From Setomelanomma holmii (Eukaryota; Ascomycota; Dothideomycetes; Pleosporales; Phaeosphaeriaceae): 13,755 nucleotides of DNA. The translations under genes and the position numbers were made by a program. The notes under the pieces are model-generated. The model did no database searches. It saw only the letters and a list, made by a program, of their open reading frames with translations, and was not told the DNA's origin. Shown in pieces: positions 1 to 8,520 of this stretch (position 1 is the stretch's first letter; each line of letters starts with the position of its first letter). Location: contig ML978401.1 in assembly GCA_010015745.1 (NCBI GenBank), positions 4,239 to 17,993 of the forward strand, given 5' to 3'.

Positions 1-148
1 CAGTAATCGCTGGGAGACAGCCTCTATATACATGAGAGGGCCAGGAAACCCTGAGAGGGGCTCGAAACCCCGCAGTGTCTGATGTGGAGTCGGTCTGATA
101 TAGCTCGGATTCCGAGATGTAACGAGGGTTGTACGTGACCTCGTTACA
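1..148 (-). mobile_element. LTR fragment, end of a fungal LTR retrotransposon
   Basis: The stretch is GC-normal and ends abruptly at 148 against very AT-rich DNA. Read on the minus strand it starts with TGTAACGAGG, as expected for a Gypsy-type LTR that begins TG. It contains a TATA-like run near 24-33 and continues beyond the left edge. On the minus strand the bases just before it are purine-rich (149-170), compatible with a polypurine tract before a 3' LTR. However, it lacks the heavy RIP damage of its neighbour, so it may instead be the end of a younger LTR inserted at 148/149. Orientation and membership are therefore uncertain. Confidence 0.5.
118..148. repeat. 10-bp inverted repeat at the LTR terminus
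   Basis: TGTAACGAGG at 118-127 and its exact reverse complement CCTCGTTACA at 139-148 are separated by 11 bases. Just before it, CTCGGA at 104-109 and TCCGAG at 111-116 form a second perfect inverted repeat with a one-base loop. The two adjacent dyads mark the outer end of the LTR. Confidence 0.7.
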
Positions 149-598
149 CTTCTTAGCTTCTGCTTCTACTACTATTTCTTGCCCTTACTTTTATCTTAAG
201 AACTAGCTAGGCAGTTAGAACGTCTCACTAATAGAACTTCTAGGGTTAGCAACTAGTTTCTACTAGAGCGACTAATACTAGAACTAAGAAGAGCCTAGTT
301 GTTATCTTCTTCCTTAGCTCTTTCTAGAGTTTCTCTATTTAATCAAAGATTGCTTAAGATTGCTTAAGAATAACAACCTACTTAGAGCTGCACGCGATCG
401 TGTTCTAGGATAAGAGCGTGTTATTATTTCTAAAGACGCACTTACTAAGAAGACTTGAGATAGAGTGCGCTTATTTGCTAGCTGAGCAAACACGTCTTAG
501 AGTTAACCTATAGCTGTGTTTAGTTCTACTCAGTAGTTATACTACTACTATTTCTCTACTCTCTCTAGGTGTACACTGTTATTAGTATAAAACGAATA
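149..598. other. AT-rich degraded DNA, possibly the 3' tail of the old Gypsy element
   Basis: No gene is recognised. The stretch is rich in TA, TAG and CTA, as in the Gypsy backbone further right. Its minus strand reads through a lysine/glutamate-rich tract (about 260-345) with scattered TAG stops, and ends in a purine-rich tract beside the LTR at 148. It could be the 3' end of a pol gene, but no domain is visible. The TA at 597-598 is the left target duplication of element A. Confidence 0.4.
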
Positions 599-661
599 AG
601 GTACCTCACGGGCGAGTGGCTCACACAGGCGAGTGGCTCACACTGCCAAGCCCCCACCAAA
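599..661 (+). repeat. Left terminal inverted repeat of copy A with two 17-bp units
   Basis: It contains two tandem 17-bp units beginning GGCGAGTGGCTCACACA, then the inner motif GCCCCCACCAA that is also found in copy E. The right counterpart (about 1959-2004) is degenerate and keeps at most one unit. Confidence 0.7.
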
Positions 662-680
662 TTCTATTGTCCTACACAGT

Positions 681-1953
681 ATGAACGCGATAACTCAACC
701 ACACCGCGATATACCAGCTTCAAAGGAGGCTCGATTACAGTTTGCACTTCTAGCTATCAAACAAGACGCAAATCTCTCTCAACGACGCGCTGCAGCTATC
801 TACAACGTCTCTCAAAAGTCTGTCAGTAACTAACTTGCTAGGAAGCAGTTTTAACGCGATTGTGCGCCTAACTCAGCAAATCTTTGTTCAACTAAAGAGG
901 AGGTGATTATTCAGTATATACTTGATCTTGACGCGCTAGGATTTTCGCCCTGGCTTCCTGCTGTAAAGGATATAGCTAATCTACTGCGCAAGGAGCGTGG
1001 CTAACAGTCAGTGGGCGTCAACTGGGCATGATATCGACTAGAACAGTAGTTACAGGCTCTGAGCGTCGAGGACGGCCAAAGACAGTACAGCAGGGTAATC
1101 AAGAGTGGACTACGGTGATCTAGGGTATTTACGCAACTAGGTGGGCAATCCCACCCTTTGTTATCTTCCAGGGCAAGAACCACCTCTCTGCCTAGTACCA
1201 GGAGGAGAATCTACCGTCGAATTGGGTTATTGCAGTCTCTGAGAACGGCTGGACAACAAATGAGCTTGGTCTGCAGTGGCTGAAGCACTTTGACGCTCAT
1301 ACAAAAATACGTACTGTTAGCACAGTACCTTTGCTTATTATTGACGGCCACGAGAGCTATAACTCGCTCACTTTCCAGCAGTACTGCAAGGCAAATAAGA
1401 TTATCACTCTCTGCATGCCTTCTCACTTGTCGCACCTCCTGCAGCCTCTTAATGTAGGTTGTTTCTTGCCGTTGAAGAAGGCGTATAGGCGCTAAGCTGA
1501 GAACTTAATGCGCAACTAGATCAACTACATCACCAAACTTAAGTTCTTGCCCTGCTTTATTGCTGCTTTTAACGAGTCAATTAATAAAAGCAATATCTAG
1601 AGACGCTTTTAAGGTGCTAGCTTAGTTCTACTTAACCTAGAGGCGGTGATATTGAAGATAGATGCTGCCTTCGTACGCCTACACCACCTACCGTTAACAA
1701 CGCTCCTTAGGAGTCAAAAACCCTAGGCAATACTCTAGAATTTAGGTCGCAATCGAAGCTAATTCAAGAGAGGATTGAGAGGCATGGTGATCAAGAAAGA
1801 GCCCAACCAGCTCTACGGCGTTGTGAGAACTGCGGAGAGACTGGGCACAACGCTCGCACGTGCAAAAAGGATACAGAGATATATTCTAAATCTAATGTGA
1901 GCACGACGTATATAGGCTCCTTGTTTGATAGCAATGAAATTGAAGATCTGTAG
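681..1953 (+). pseudogene. Pogo/Fot1-type transposase, broken (copy A)
   Basis: Relic of a DDE_1-family transposase, which in intact form cuts and pastes the element at TA sites in the nucleus. The start codon used by E is here ATA (690-692); an in-frame ATG lies nine bases upstream at 681. The Psq-type helix-turn-helix region is readable to a TAA at 831-833. Further stops follow, several at Trp or Gln codons of copy E. A deletion of about 190 bp near 1026, relative to E, removes the first catalytic Asp and shifts the frame. The second Asp is present (Ile-Ile-Asp-Gly-His, about 1340), but the third is Asn in the Gln-Pro-Leu-Asn-Val motif (about 1442-1456). A second deletion of about 250 bp lies near 1790. 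The C-terminal zinc knuckle (Cys-X2-Cys-X4-His-X4-Cys, 1822-1863) survives, with a stop at 1951. It is inactive. Confidence 0.85.
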
Positions 1954-2006
1954 CATAGGTTGGTCGTGCCAAGGAAAACTGACCAGCTCGATGGTGGAAT
2001 ACGTTA

Positions 2007-2025
2007 ATATAGATAGAAAATTAGA
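2007..2025. other. 19-bp spacer between copies A and B
   Basis: The only sequence separating the right TA of copy A (2005-2006) from the left TA of copy B (2026-2027) is atatagatagaaaattaga. It is AT-rich and presumably target DNA. A spacer of similar length separates copies D and E. Confidence 0.7.
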
Positions 2026-2027
2026 TA

Positions 2028-2082
2028 ACGTATGTTATAAGCGAGTTGCGAATCCAAGCGAGTTGCGAGCCCCACCAACTTT
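2028..2082 (+). repeat. Left terminal inverted repeat of copy B
   Basis: Starts ACGTATGTTATAAGCGAG and pairs with 3828-3882 over 55 bp with one G/A mismatch. It holds two units of a 17-bp repeat, AAGCGAGTTGCGAATCC, the second partial, followed by the conserved inner motif GCCCCACCAACTTT. Confidence 0.95.
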
Positions 2083-2132
2083 CTGCACCTCTGTAGGTAT
2101 AAACATCTATTTATCAACAACCAATTCCACAA

Positions 2133-3761
2133 ATGTCTTCAAACAAAGCAGATATCCAGCTTGCTATCGCAGCAGTTTGTATATCACAAATACCATCTGT
2201 CAGCCGTGCTGCAGCAATGTACAATGTCGTCGAATCAACGCTACGGAACCGATGCGCTGGCAAGCCTGCCCGACGCGATTGCCAGCCCAACTCAAAGAAG
2301 CTTACTGAGCTAGAAGAGGAGGTCATTGTCCGATACATACTCGACCTAGACGAACGCGGATTTGCGCCTACGTACAATACTGTACGTGATATGGCTGATA
2401 AGCTGCTGGCTGCGGGCGGCGCACGTTGCGTTGGTGTCCACTGGCCGCGCAACTTTGTCAAGCGTACAGACAGTCTTAATTAAGCCTCGTTCCAATCGAG
2501 CTTACGGCAGGCAGAGAGCTCTATGCGAGGATCCTGTATTGATCAGGAGCTGGTTTGAGCTTGTGGAGCAGACAAAGGCCAAGTACGGCATCTGCGACGA
2601 GGACGTCTACAACTTTGACGAGGCTGGCTTTATGATGGGCAAGATTACAGCCCAGCTCGTCGTGACAGGGTTAGAGAGGAGAGGCCGACCAAAGGCTATC
2701 CAGCCTGGCAATTGCGAGTGGGTCACAGTGATCCAGGGAATCAACGCTGCTAGCTAGGCAATCCTACCATTCCTTATCTTTGCTGGCTAGTACCATCTAT
2801 CTGCCTAGTACGAGGAAGAGGATATCCCACGCGACTGGGCTATTGCAGTCAGCGACAATGGCTGGACTACAAACGAGCTTGGAGTTGAGTGGCTAAAGCA
2901 CTTCATCAAGCATACAGATGGAAAAGTAGTTGGCGCGCGTAGACTGCTTATCCTTGTTAGCCATGAGAGTCACCACTCTCTTGAATTTCGAAAGCTCTGC
3001 AAGGAGAACAACATCTACACGCTCTGCATGCCATCTCACTCATCGCATCTGCTGCAGCCACTTGATGTTGGCTGCTTCTCGCCATTAAAGCGCGCGTACA
3101 GCCATGAAATTGAGAGTCTGATCCGCCACCACATCAACCACATCACAAAGCTTGAGTTCCTGCCAGCCTTTAAGGCAGCCTTTACGCAATCATTTACAGC
3201 AGCCAATATCTGCTCAGCCTTTCGAGGCGCAGGCCTTGTTCCTCTCCAGCCAGACGTTGTTCTATCAAAGCTGGATGTGCAGCTCCGTACACCTACACCA
3301 GCCGCTCTACCAGAAGCTCTCTGGGAAGCCAAAACGCCCAGCAACGTACGTGAGCTTGAGGCTCAATCAACGCTTATAAGTAATCGCGTTCAGAGGCATA
3401 AGAGCTCGTCACCTGCCTCAATTATTCAGGCAATTAGCCAGCTTAAGAAAGGAGCTGAAGTAATGATGCTCTCAGCTGAGCTAATGCGCGATCGGATTAC
3501 TGCTCTTGAGAAAGCTAATGATGCAGCAACAAAGCGTAGGCAGCGTAAAAGAAGCGCATACAGAAGCATGGAGTCCTGACAAAGGGAACTGGAGAGGATA
3601 TACTTGCTCAACGTGAGGCTGATCAGCAGATTGCTCGCGAAGAGCGTCAAGGTGGAGAGCAATCAGGTCTAAGCCGCCAGGCTCTTGCGCGCTGTAGGAA
3701 GTGTAGAGAGCCTGGGCATAACTCACGTACGTGCAAAATAGATACTGTAAATACTACTTAA
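2133..3761 (+). pseudogene. Pogo/Fot1-type transposase, broken (copy B)
   Basis: The gene fills the element and is nearly collinear with copy D. ATG at 2133 sits in a good eukaryotic context and opens Met-Ser-Ser-Asn-Lys-Ala-Asp. The helix-turn-helix and CENP-B-like region is open to a stop at 2481-2483. A frameshift near 2480 moves the frame by one, and a second near 3550, in an A-run one base shorter than in D, moves it back. Between them TAG stops at 2755, 2791 and 2806 replace Trp, Gln and Trp of the relatives. The first catalytic Asp (Asn-Phe-Asp-Glu-Ala-Gly-Phe, about 2611) and the third (Gln-Pro-Leu-Asp-Val, 3064) are present. The second is Val (GTT at 2956, against GAT in D). The zinc knuckle (3693-3734) is intact and the final stop is TAA at 3759. 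It cannot give an active protein as it stands. Confidence 0.92.
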
Positions 3762-3827
3762 TTAATTATACTAATATTAATATACTAGCTTATAACGTGG
3801 TTGAGTTGTATGCTGAAAGAGATGCGC

Positions 3828-3882
3828 AAAGTTGGTGGGGCTTGCAACTCGCTTGGATTCGCAACTCGCTTATAACATACGT
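3828..3882 (-). repeat. Right terminal inverted repeat of copy B
   Basis: Reverse complement of 2028-2082 with one mismatch. It carries two 17-bp units with core GCGAG and ends at ACGT followed by the target TA. Confidence 0.95.
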
Positions 3883-4149
3883 TACAGCTCTTAGCAAAGC
3901 ATTGCGTAATACAGCTAGTACTTGATATTCTCTTAGACTAGCTACTAAATAACTAAGTACTATTGTTATTAGAGCTACAGCTTTACAAGTATTTGTTCTA
4001 ATTATCTGTTCCATTCTAGCTAATGTCTTACGCAGATTTAATCTGTTAACATATTCTTCTACGTCTGTTACTTAGAATTCGTTAATTTCTACGGGTAGTA
4101 GGCGAAAGACGTAGATGCGATTCTATTATTTATAATTCTTCATTTTTAT

Positions 4150-4503
4150 TATGCCTTAATCTTCTACTACAATATCTTCTAATAATTGTTCTTAGAACGC
4201 TTTGAGTCTCTATTCTAGATAGGTGTTCTTGAACTTAGATCTATCTAAGTCTTTAAGCTTGTATGTGTCTCTTTCTAACTATGCTTTATAGATACGATAT
4301 AGTCTAAGCTATCTTAAGTCTAATTTCGCGTTACTACTTATGTTAATCTTCTTTACTAAGTTCTAGAAAAGAACTAGGTTGCTAGCTTTAAACTTATTGC
4401 GTCTTATCTCTTTTAAATTGTTCTAGTACTGCTTCTTTAATACTCTTATTCTTGCAATTCTAGACACTGTATCTCTAACAAATTAATTTTTAGAGATCTA
4501 GCT
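4150..4503 (-). pseudogene. Gypsy integrase C-terminal (GPY/F-type) module, relic
   Basis: On the minus strand this follows the integrase core after the solo LTR is removed. A Leu-Tyr-Arg-Ile tetrapeptide (about 4284-4316) falls where the GPY/F module of Gypsy integrases sits. It is followed by Thr-Tyr-Lys-Leu and an Asp-Leu-Asp segment, then Asn-Thr-Tyr and Arg-Leu-Lys-Ala-Phe (about 4195-4260), the usual ending of this module. Several TAG/TAA codons break it. In intact elements this part of integrase helps bind DNA and choose the target. It is a relic without coding capacity. Confidence 0.7.
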
Positions 4504-4630
4504 GCATTATGTTACAGATGCCTCACAGATGTTGTATACACGACCAAGCAATGACAGTAAGAAAGAATCAGCCCTAGGTAAGCCACACGGCCTGGCGAAA
4601 GGTCAAACGGGATGTCCCGCACTGGTCGCG

Positions 4631-4638
4631 TCACGTGA
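4631..4638. promoter_or_regulatory. E-box palindrome TCACGTGA in the solo LTR
   Basis: An 8-bp palindrome containing CACGTG, about 170 bp upstream of the TATA-like box. CACGTG is a general bHLH-factor site in fungi; a regulatory role here is only an inference. Confidence 0.3.
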
Positions 4639-4737
4639 CCTAGTAGCGCCTACCGCATGCATTAGCGCATACTGTCACGCCAAGCACCCTCCAGCTATGC
4701 AGGAAGACGTCCTGCAAGTAGGAAGACCAAACTGCAC

Positions 4738-4797
4738 GCAGAAGGAAGTTCTGGGAAGCAGAAGGAACTTGGGACAAGCAGAAAGGAACGAAGAATA
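4738..4797 (+). repeat. 20-bp purine-rich tandem repeat in the LTR
   Basis: Three units, each starting GCAGAAGGAA or GCAGAAAGGAA, begin at 4738, 4758 and 4778; the last is partial. The array sits directly before the TATA-like box, where LTR enhancer repeats are often found. Confidence 0.7.
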
Positions 4798-4801
4798 GGA
4801 A

Positions 4802-4808
4802 TATATAA
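4802..4808 (+). promoter_or_regulatory. TATA-like box of the LTR promoter
   Basis: TATATAA follows the purine-rich repeats and lies about 290 bp before the end of the LTR, a reasonable U3/R position if the LTR reads on the plus strand. No transcription start can be fixed from the sequence. Confidence 0.45.
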
Positions 4809-5103
4809 CAGAGGTGGAACTCTTAGAGTATTGTCTTTCTTCGTAGTTAACTTAATATAGATACTCAGTGCAAGGTCTCTTTACCTAAATTGAATATCTG
4901 TTATACTCTTCTAGTATTAGTTGAGCTTCGCATCATCACCTGTTGTCAACAAGTGGAACTACAGAAGCTTATCATCAGCCCTACCTCCTTGTCAACCTTC
5001 CGCTTCCCACAAGCTAAGAATCTAGAGCATCTGAACTCAGGAGCGAGACCACACAGTCAGGACCCCAGAGAAGTATAGGAGACCTCGGTTGATAACAGTA
5101 TTA

Positions 5104-6150
5104 CTCTTACTGCTAGTAACTGCTCTTAGAACTAAGCTTAACGAAATAGTAACGTCAGCTATGTTAAGAGTGCTATTTTAATAAGTAGAACGGAGTTCTA
5201 GCCTTTAATTAGTTAATACGGTAGATACTCTATAGATTTCTCGATAGATATTTAGTCTATTATTAAAACTATAGAGAGATTGTCTATCTAAGACTCTAGT
5301 AGCTTTGCGAGCGCATCTACAATTACTTTGTAACTACTCTTAATCTTTCTAGCTGCTTGTAGATTGTGTGAAGAAGTCTGCACCTATTGTATCTTGTAGA
5401 CTGCAGCAAGAACTTTAACTACTTTAGCAAAGTCTAGGTCTCTGTCTACTACTAATCTTTAGAAGATACTCTACCTACACAGAAATTCCTTGTATATAAA
5501 CTTCGCAATAGTCGCTAACTTGTTGTTCGCAATAGCTCTTGCTTCTAGCTACCTACTAAGATATTCTCTTCTAATTACTAGGTACTACTTACCTTGTAAA
5601 CTAGGCATGTATACGATATTAATAGCGATAGACTCCTATAGAGCGAAAGGGTAGGTCTTAGTTATTATGTCTACTATTTGTTTAGTAGACTAAAACTAGC
5701 AATCTAGCATGCTTTTAAAGTTTATTAAACGTTCTATTAGAGATTTCTCTACTAGTAGCGCTAAGCTATTATAGCATAGACTCTATTAACTTCTTAATAT
5801 TCTATTATTTAGTGAACCTTCTATATCGCAGTAGCTCTTAAATCTAGGTTGTCTACGACTCTTCTAATTGCGACGTTCTGAAAAGTCTTCTTAAACAAAT
5901 ACCTATTCTAGACGAAGAGTTTTATAGCCTACTTCTTCTAGAATCTAAGTGCTTTTCTAGGCATCTTTGGAGCCTTACACGAGGTTAGAAAATAAGCGTA
6001 GTTCTCTGATTCTTAAGAATATTCTGCTCTTAGTGTACGTTCTTTTTGAACGTAAGTCTTATACTCTACATTAGGGATTAGAGCGTTAACGAAATTCTCG
6101 ATATCTTCTTCTACCTACTTAGGTGCTGTCTATTCTTTAGGTTTTAGATA
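5104..6150 (-). pseudogene. Gypsy integrase core, relic
   Basis: Read on the minus strand from 6150, one frame gives a Gypsy integrase broken by TAG/TAA codons. Visible family landmarks are a Tyr-Leu-Val-Ile segment before an Glu-Ala-Arg-Ala motif (about 5520-5610), a Lys-Phe-Ile-Tyr-Lys-Glu-Phe stretch (about 5490), Leu-Val-Val-Asp (5429-5459, probably the second catalytic Asp region), Thr-Ser-Ser-His-Asn (about 5370) and Ile-Val-Asp-Ala-Leu (about 5310). Intact integrase inserts the cDNA copy into the genome. The catalytic Glu expected after Gln-Ala is not evident. The upstream end is cut by transposon C1 at 6150 and the downstream end by the solo LTR. The integrase zinc finger was not resolved. 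Confidence 0.75.
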
Positions 6151-6214
6151 ACGTGTTTCCCATGCGAGCGCCCCGCCCAAGCGAGCGCCCCACGAGTCGC
6201 CGGCTACACGCCTA
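6151..6214 (+). repeat. Left terminal inverted repeat of C1
   Basis: Pairs with 8521-8584. It includes two 17-bp-spaced GCGAGCGCCCC units. The three mismatches to the other end are all transitions. Confidence 0.9.
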
Positions 6215-6269
6215 TGCAGCAACTTTGCGCAACACTACAACGGTATTTTGTACTGTGCGCTATAGTAGA

Positions 6270-7928
6270 TTATACTTCAGAATCTTTACTATCATCTACA
6301 TCCTCTATTTCTACTGTACAGGTGCGGGAGTTATGCCCAATCTCGCTGCAACAGCCACAGCGCCTCTTAGCGCGCACCCTCTTCGCAGGCGTCTTGCCTT
6401 CCTTACAACTACCACCCGCCTTTGCAGCAATTAAGTCAGATACCTCACCAACTGTTAGGGTCTCCTCTACCTGTACATACTGCCGCTTACAGCCTTTGCG
6501 CTTTGTAAGCTCTTCAATAGCGCTTCGCATATGTGCCTGTTCCTCCTGTAGCAACACTATATTATGTGCTATCTGCTAAGCGCCTTTGCTCAGCTGCCTG
6601 ACTTATTTGTCTAAAGAACTTGCAGAGGAACCTAAGGGCCTTTGCGTTCTCTGTCAAATAAGCGCTAATTGCGCCTCTACTTCGCAGGCGTTGCGCAGTG
6701 TTTTCGCTTCCTAAGCAATGTCGTCCTGTTGAGGTGGAGTTGGTGTACACAACCTCACGTCAAGCCTAGATAGCACTGCTTCTAGGTTAAATAGGACTAG
6801 TCCAGCGCCTCAAAATCCTACGCAAGCGTTCTCCTCAGTAAACGTCAGCTCGTAGGCAGCTTTGAAGGCTGGTAAAAAGGTTTCTTTGCTGATATAGTGG
6901 ATGTGGTTGCGTGCTAAAGCTGATATGCCGTCGCTGTAACTGCGCTTCAACAGCGAGAAGCAAGCGACGTCAAGAGGTTGCAGTAAGTGCGATGAGTGAG
7001 GCGGCATACAGAGAGTGATGATCTTGTTATCCTTGCAGAATTAATCAAACTCTGGCGTAGCGTGGCTCTCGTGGCCGTCAAGGATGAGCAGTCTGTACGC
7101 GCCTTGTGTACAAGACTCTGTGTGTCTATTGAAGTGCTTCACCCACTAAGGCCAAGCTCATTGGTTGTCCATCCATTGTCGCTGAGAGCGACTGCCCAGT
7201 CTGGTAGGAGGTCCTTGTACCAGCCAGCTTGATAGAGCTTGCCAGCCAGAATCACGAAGGGTGGCAGACACCAGCCAGACGCGTTGATACACTCGATCGC
7301 TGTCACCTACTCTCTGTTGCCTGGCTATACGACAGTGGCTCGACCGATTGTGTCAGCGCTGTTGATAACTTTGGAAGTTGCAGCTACTCCCATTATGAAC
7401 CTAGTCTCATCAAAATTGTATATATCCTCGTGGGCAATACCCCACATCTGGCGCGTGTCCTCCACAAGCTTGAACCACGCGCTGATCTTGACAGGATCTT
7501 CACATCTTGCGCGTTGTGAGTAGAAGTTCCTATTCTACTTTGTCTGGAGGAGTGGCTGGCTCTTGACAAAGCGCGTCACCTAGTTCTTGCCTACAGGACA
7601 AGGAGGAGGATTTTAGCCGCGCGCAGCGAGTAAAGCGTATACCATTTGTTGTACATTGATGATATGGGGAGGAAATCCACGACAATCAAGGTCAAGGATC
7701 CACTAAACGAGAGACTCCTCTTCCGACAGGGCGTAGCTGGCGATTAACAGGCGTTGTTGCGTGCTTTGCAGAGATACCTTTAAGGCAGTCTTTCAAGGTA
7801 GATCTTGGGACGTTGTAAAGCTTTGCAAGTCTGCGGCAAGATTAAGATAGATTAGATTAAAGAGAGGCAAGTGCAAGGTCTATTCTACCTTGAATTTAGG
7901 GTGATTAGACGTTGTGTTGTGCAGTCAT
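6270..7928 (-). pseudogene. Pogo/Fot1-type transposase, broken (inner element C2)
   Basis: The minus-strand gene starts at ATG 7928 and ends at TAA 6270-6272; the 1659-bp span equals that of copy D. The N-terminal helix-turn-helix ends in Tyr-Asn-Val-Pro-Arg-Ser-Thr-Leu (about 7800). The frame shifts near 7745 and returns near 7140. Catalytic Asp residues are visible in Asn-Phe-Asp-Glu (about 7405), Leu-Asp-Gly-His-Glu-Ser (about 7080) and Gln-Pro-Leu-Asp-Val (about 6970). The usual Gly after Asp-Glu-Ala/Thr is Arg. About a dozen stops occur, mostly at Trp/Gln positions. The tail has a basic segment and a zinc knuckle Cys-Gly-Cys-Cys-Ser-Glu-Ile-Gly-His (about 6315-6360). The 3' part could derive from C1 instead, since C2's left terminal repeat is missing and C1's follows directly. 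Confidence 0.85.
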
Positions 7929-7961
7929 CTTTGATGGGATGAGACGCGTTGCGTGCGTCTT

Positions 7962-8010
7962 GGTGGGGTGGGCGGGTGGCTAGGGTGGGCGACTCGCTGG
8001 TAAAACACGT
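7962..8010 (-). repeat. Right terminal repeat of C2
   Basis: On the minus strand two 17-bp units can be aligned, AGCGAGTCGCCCACCCT and AGCCACCCGCCCACCCC, followed by a CACCCCACC inner part resembling the GCCCCACCAA motif of the other copies. No partner copy remains. Confidence 0.7.
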
Positions 8011-8012
8011 TA

Positions 8013-8503
8013 TCCTCATCTACGATACTATACTTTGTCTTCATTGATTGAACAAGCTTAAACTAGAGCTGGATAAGCGCTGGGTCCTCGCAGGCAGCTC
8101 GCTGGCGATCATACATACGGCTCCAGCGCTTCTTGAGCTCAGGTTTATGCTCAACAAAGTTGTCAACCTAGTGTTTGCTAACAGGCTTTCCACCTCGCTC
8201 TCTTAGCAGTCTATCAGCCATAACTCGTACAAGAGCCTTTGTTGGCGGTATGCCACGTAAACTCGCGTCAAATACACACTGTAGAATCAACTCCTCTTCT
8301 AACTTTGCAAGGCGTTTTGAGTTCAGCTCGCAGTTGCGTCAGGCGCGCTTCCCTTGGCGTCGTTGTTGTAGTGTCCTTTAGGGAACACTGTAGATTGCCT
8401 CAGCGCATCGCAGGCTTCGAATTTCGCGTCTTTAGATATCAGAGAGTGCAAGCTACACGTCAGCTTCAGTATAGAGTCTTAGAGCTTGACGTTGTTGTGA
8501 CAT
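8013..8503 (-). pseudogene. Pogo/Fot1-type transposase, 5' part (outer element C1), split
   Basis: ATG at 8503 opens Met-Ser-Gln-Gln, like copy E. One uninterrupted frame, with stops but no frameshift, runs through the helix-turn-helix and CENP-B-like region to Ser-Ile-Val-Asp-Glu-Asp just before the first catalytic Asp. There the inner transposon C2 begins. Six stops are seen, mostly TAG/TAA at places where relatives have Gln or Trp; one TGA replaces an Arg CGA. The rest of this gene is missing or merged with that of C2. Confidence 0.85.
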
Positions 8504-8520
8504 TACGTGTTGTTGTCGCG

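Larger units (their letters stand above)
599..2004 (+). mobile_element. Pogo/Fot1-type DNA transposon, copy A (degenerate)
   Basis: A Tc1/mariner-superfamily element of the pogo/Fot1 group, about 1.4 kb. It is flanked by TA at 597-598 and 2005-2006. The left end reads AGGTACCTCACGGGCGAG, matching the left end of copy E except for a few bases; the right end closes with TACGT. It is shorter than the 1.86-1.96 kb of copies B and D because of two internal deletions (near 1026 and near 1790). It belongs to the same subfamily as E: long stretches such as the Ser-Glu-Asn-Gly-Trp region at 1238-1270 are nearly identical. The right terminal repeat is poorly preserved, so that boundary is less certain. 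Confidence 0.75.
2028..3882 (+). mobile_element. Pogo/Fot1-type DNA transposon, copy B (complete ends)
   Basis: A full-length element of 1855 bp with TA duplications at 2026-2027 and 3883-3884. The terminal inverted repeats are 55 bp and differ at one base. It carries a single transposase gene in the same direction. It is the same subfamily as copy D: both share the Arg-His-His-Ile-Asn-His stretch and the Cys-Ser-Ala-Phe-Arg-Gly-Ala-Gly region. The transposase gene is broken, so any movement would need transposase supplied in trans. Confidence 0.93.
4510..5097. mobile_element. Solo LTR, 588 bp, inserted in the Gypsy integrase
   Basis: The segment begins TGTTACAGATG and ends GGTTGATAACA, giving matching TGTTA/TAACA ends. 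It is flanked directly by gcatta (4504-4509) and gtatta (5098-5103), a 6-bp target duplication with one C/T difference of the RIP type. It is much less AT-rich than both flanks, and the integrase reading resumes on the other side. No internal region is present, so it is a solo LTR, left by recombination between two LTRs. A TATA-like box suggests transcription on the plus strand, but orientation is not proven. Short open frames inside it are not credible genes. Confidence 0.78.
6270..8010 (-). mobile_element. Pogo/Fot1-type transposon C2, inner element lacking its left end
   Basis: The right end at 8010 reads, on the minus strand, ACGTGTTTTACCAGCGAG, followed outward by TA (8011-8012), and is different from C1's terminus. 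The 5' gene part of C1 stops exactly there. No matching C2 end is seen on the left; sequence passes from the C2-like gene straight to C1's terminal repeat at 6214. The left limit given is the end of the gene, not a true terminus. Confidence 0.75.

Noticed and set aside
2481..2760. Stops and frameshifts in copy B could be introns
   Set aside because: Homologous codons on both sides of each stop are contiguous in the other copies, and no consistent GT...AG intron removes them.
4529..4798. Possible small gene of 89 codons
   Set aside because: It lies inside the solo LTR over its purine-rich repeats and TATA-like box, with no recognisable domain.
4530..4951. Shorter LTR with ends TGTTGTATAC and GTTGTCAACA, perhaps Copia type
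   Set aside because: These ends have no flanking target duplication and the non-degraded sequence continues to about 5097; the 4510-5097 limits have both matching ends and a 6-bp duplication.
7229..7523. Overlapping plus-strand open frames of about 95 codons
   Set aside because: They are antisense shadows of the C2 transposase core, whose motifs are on the minus strand.
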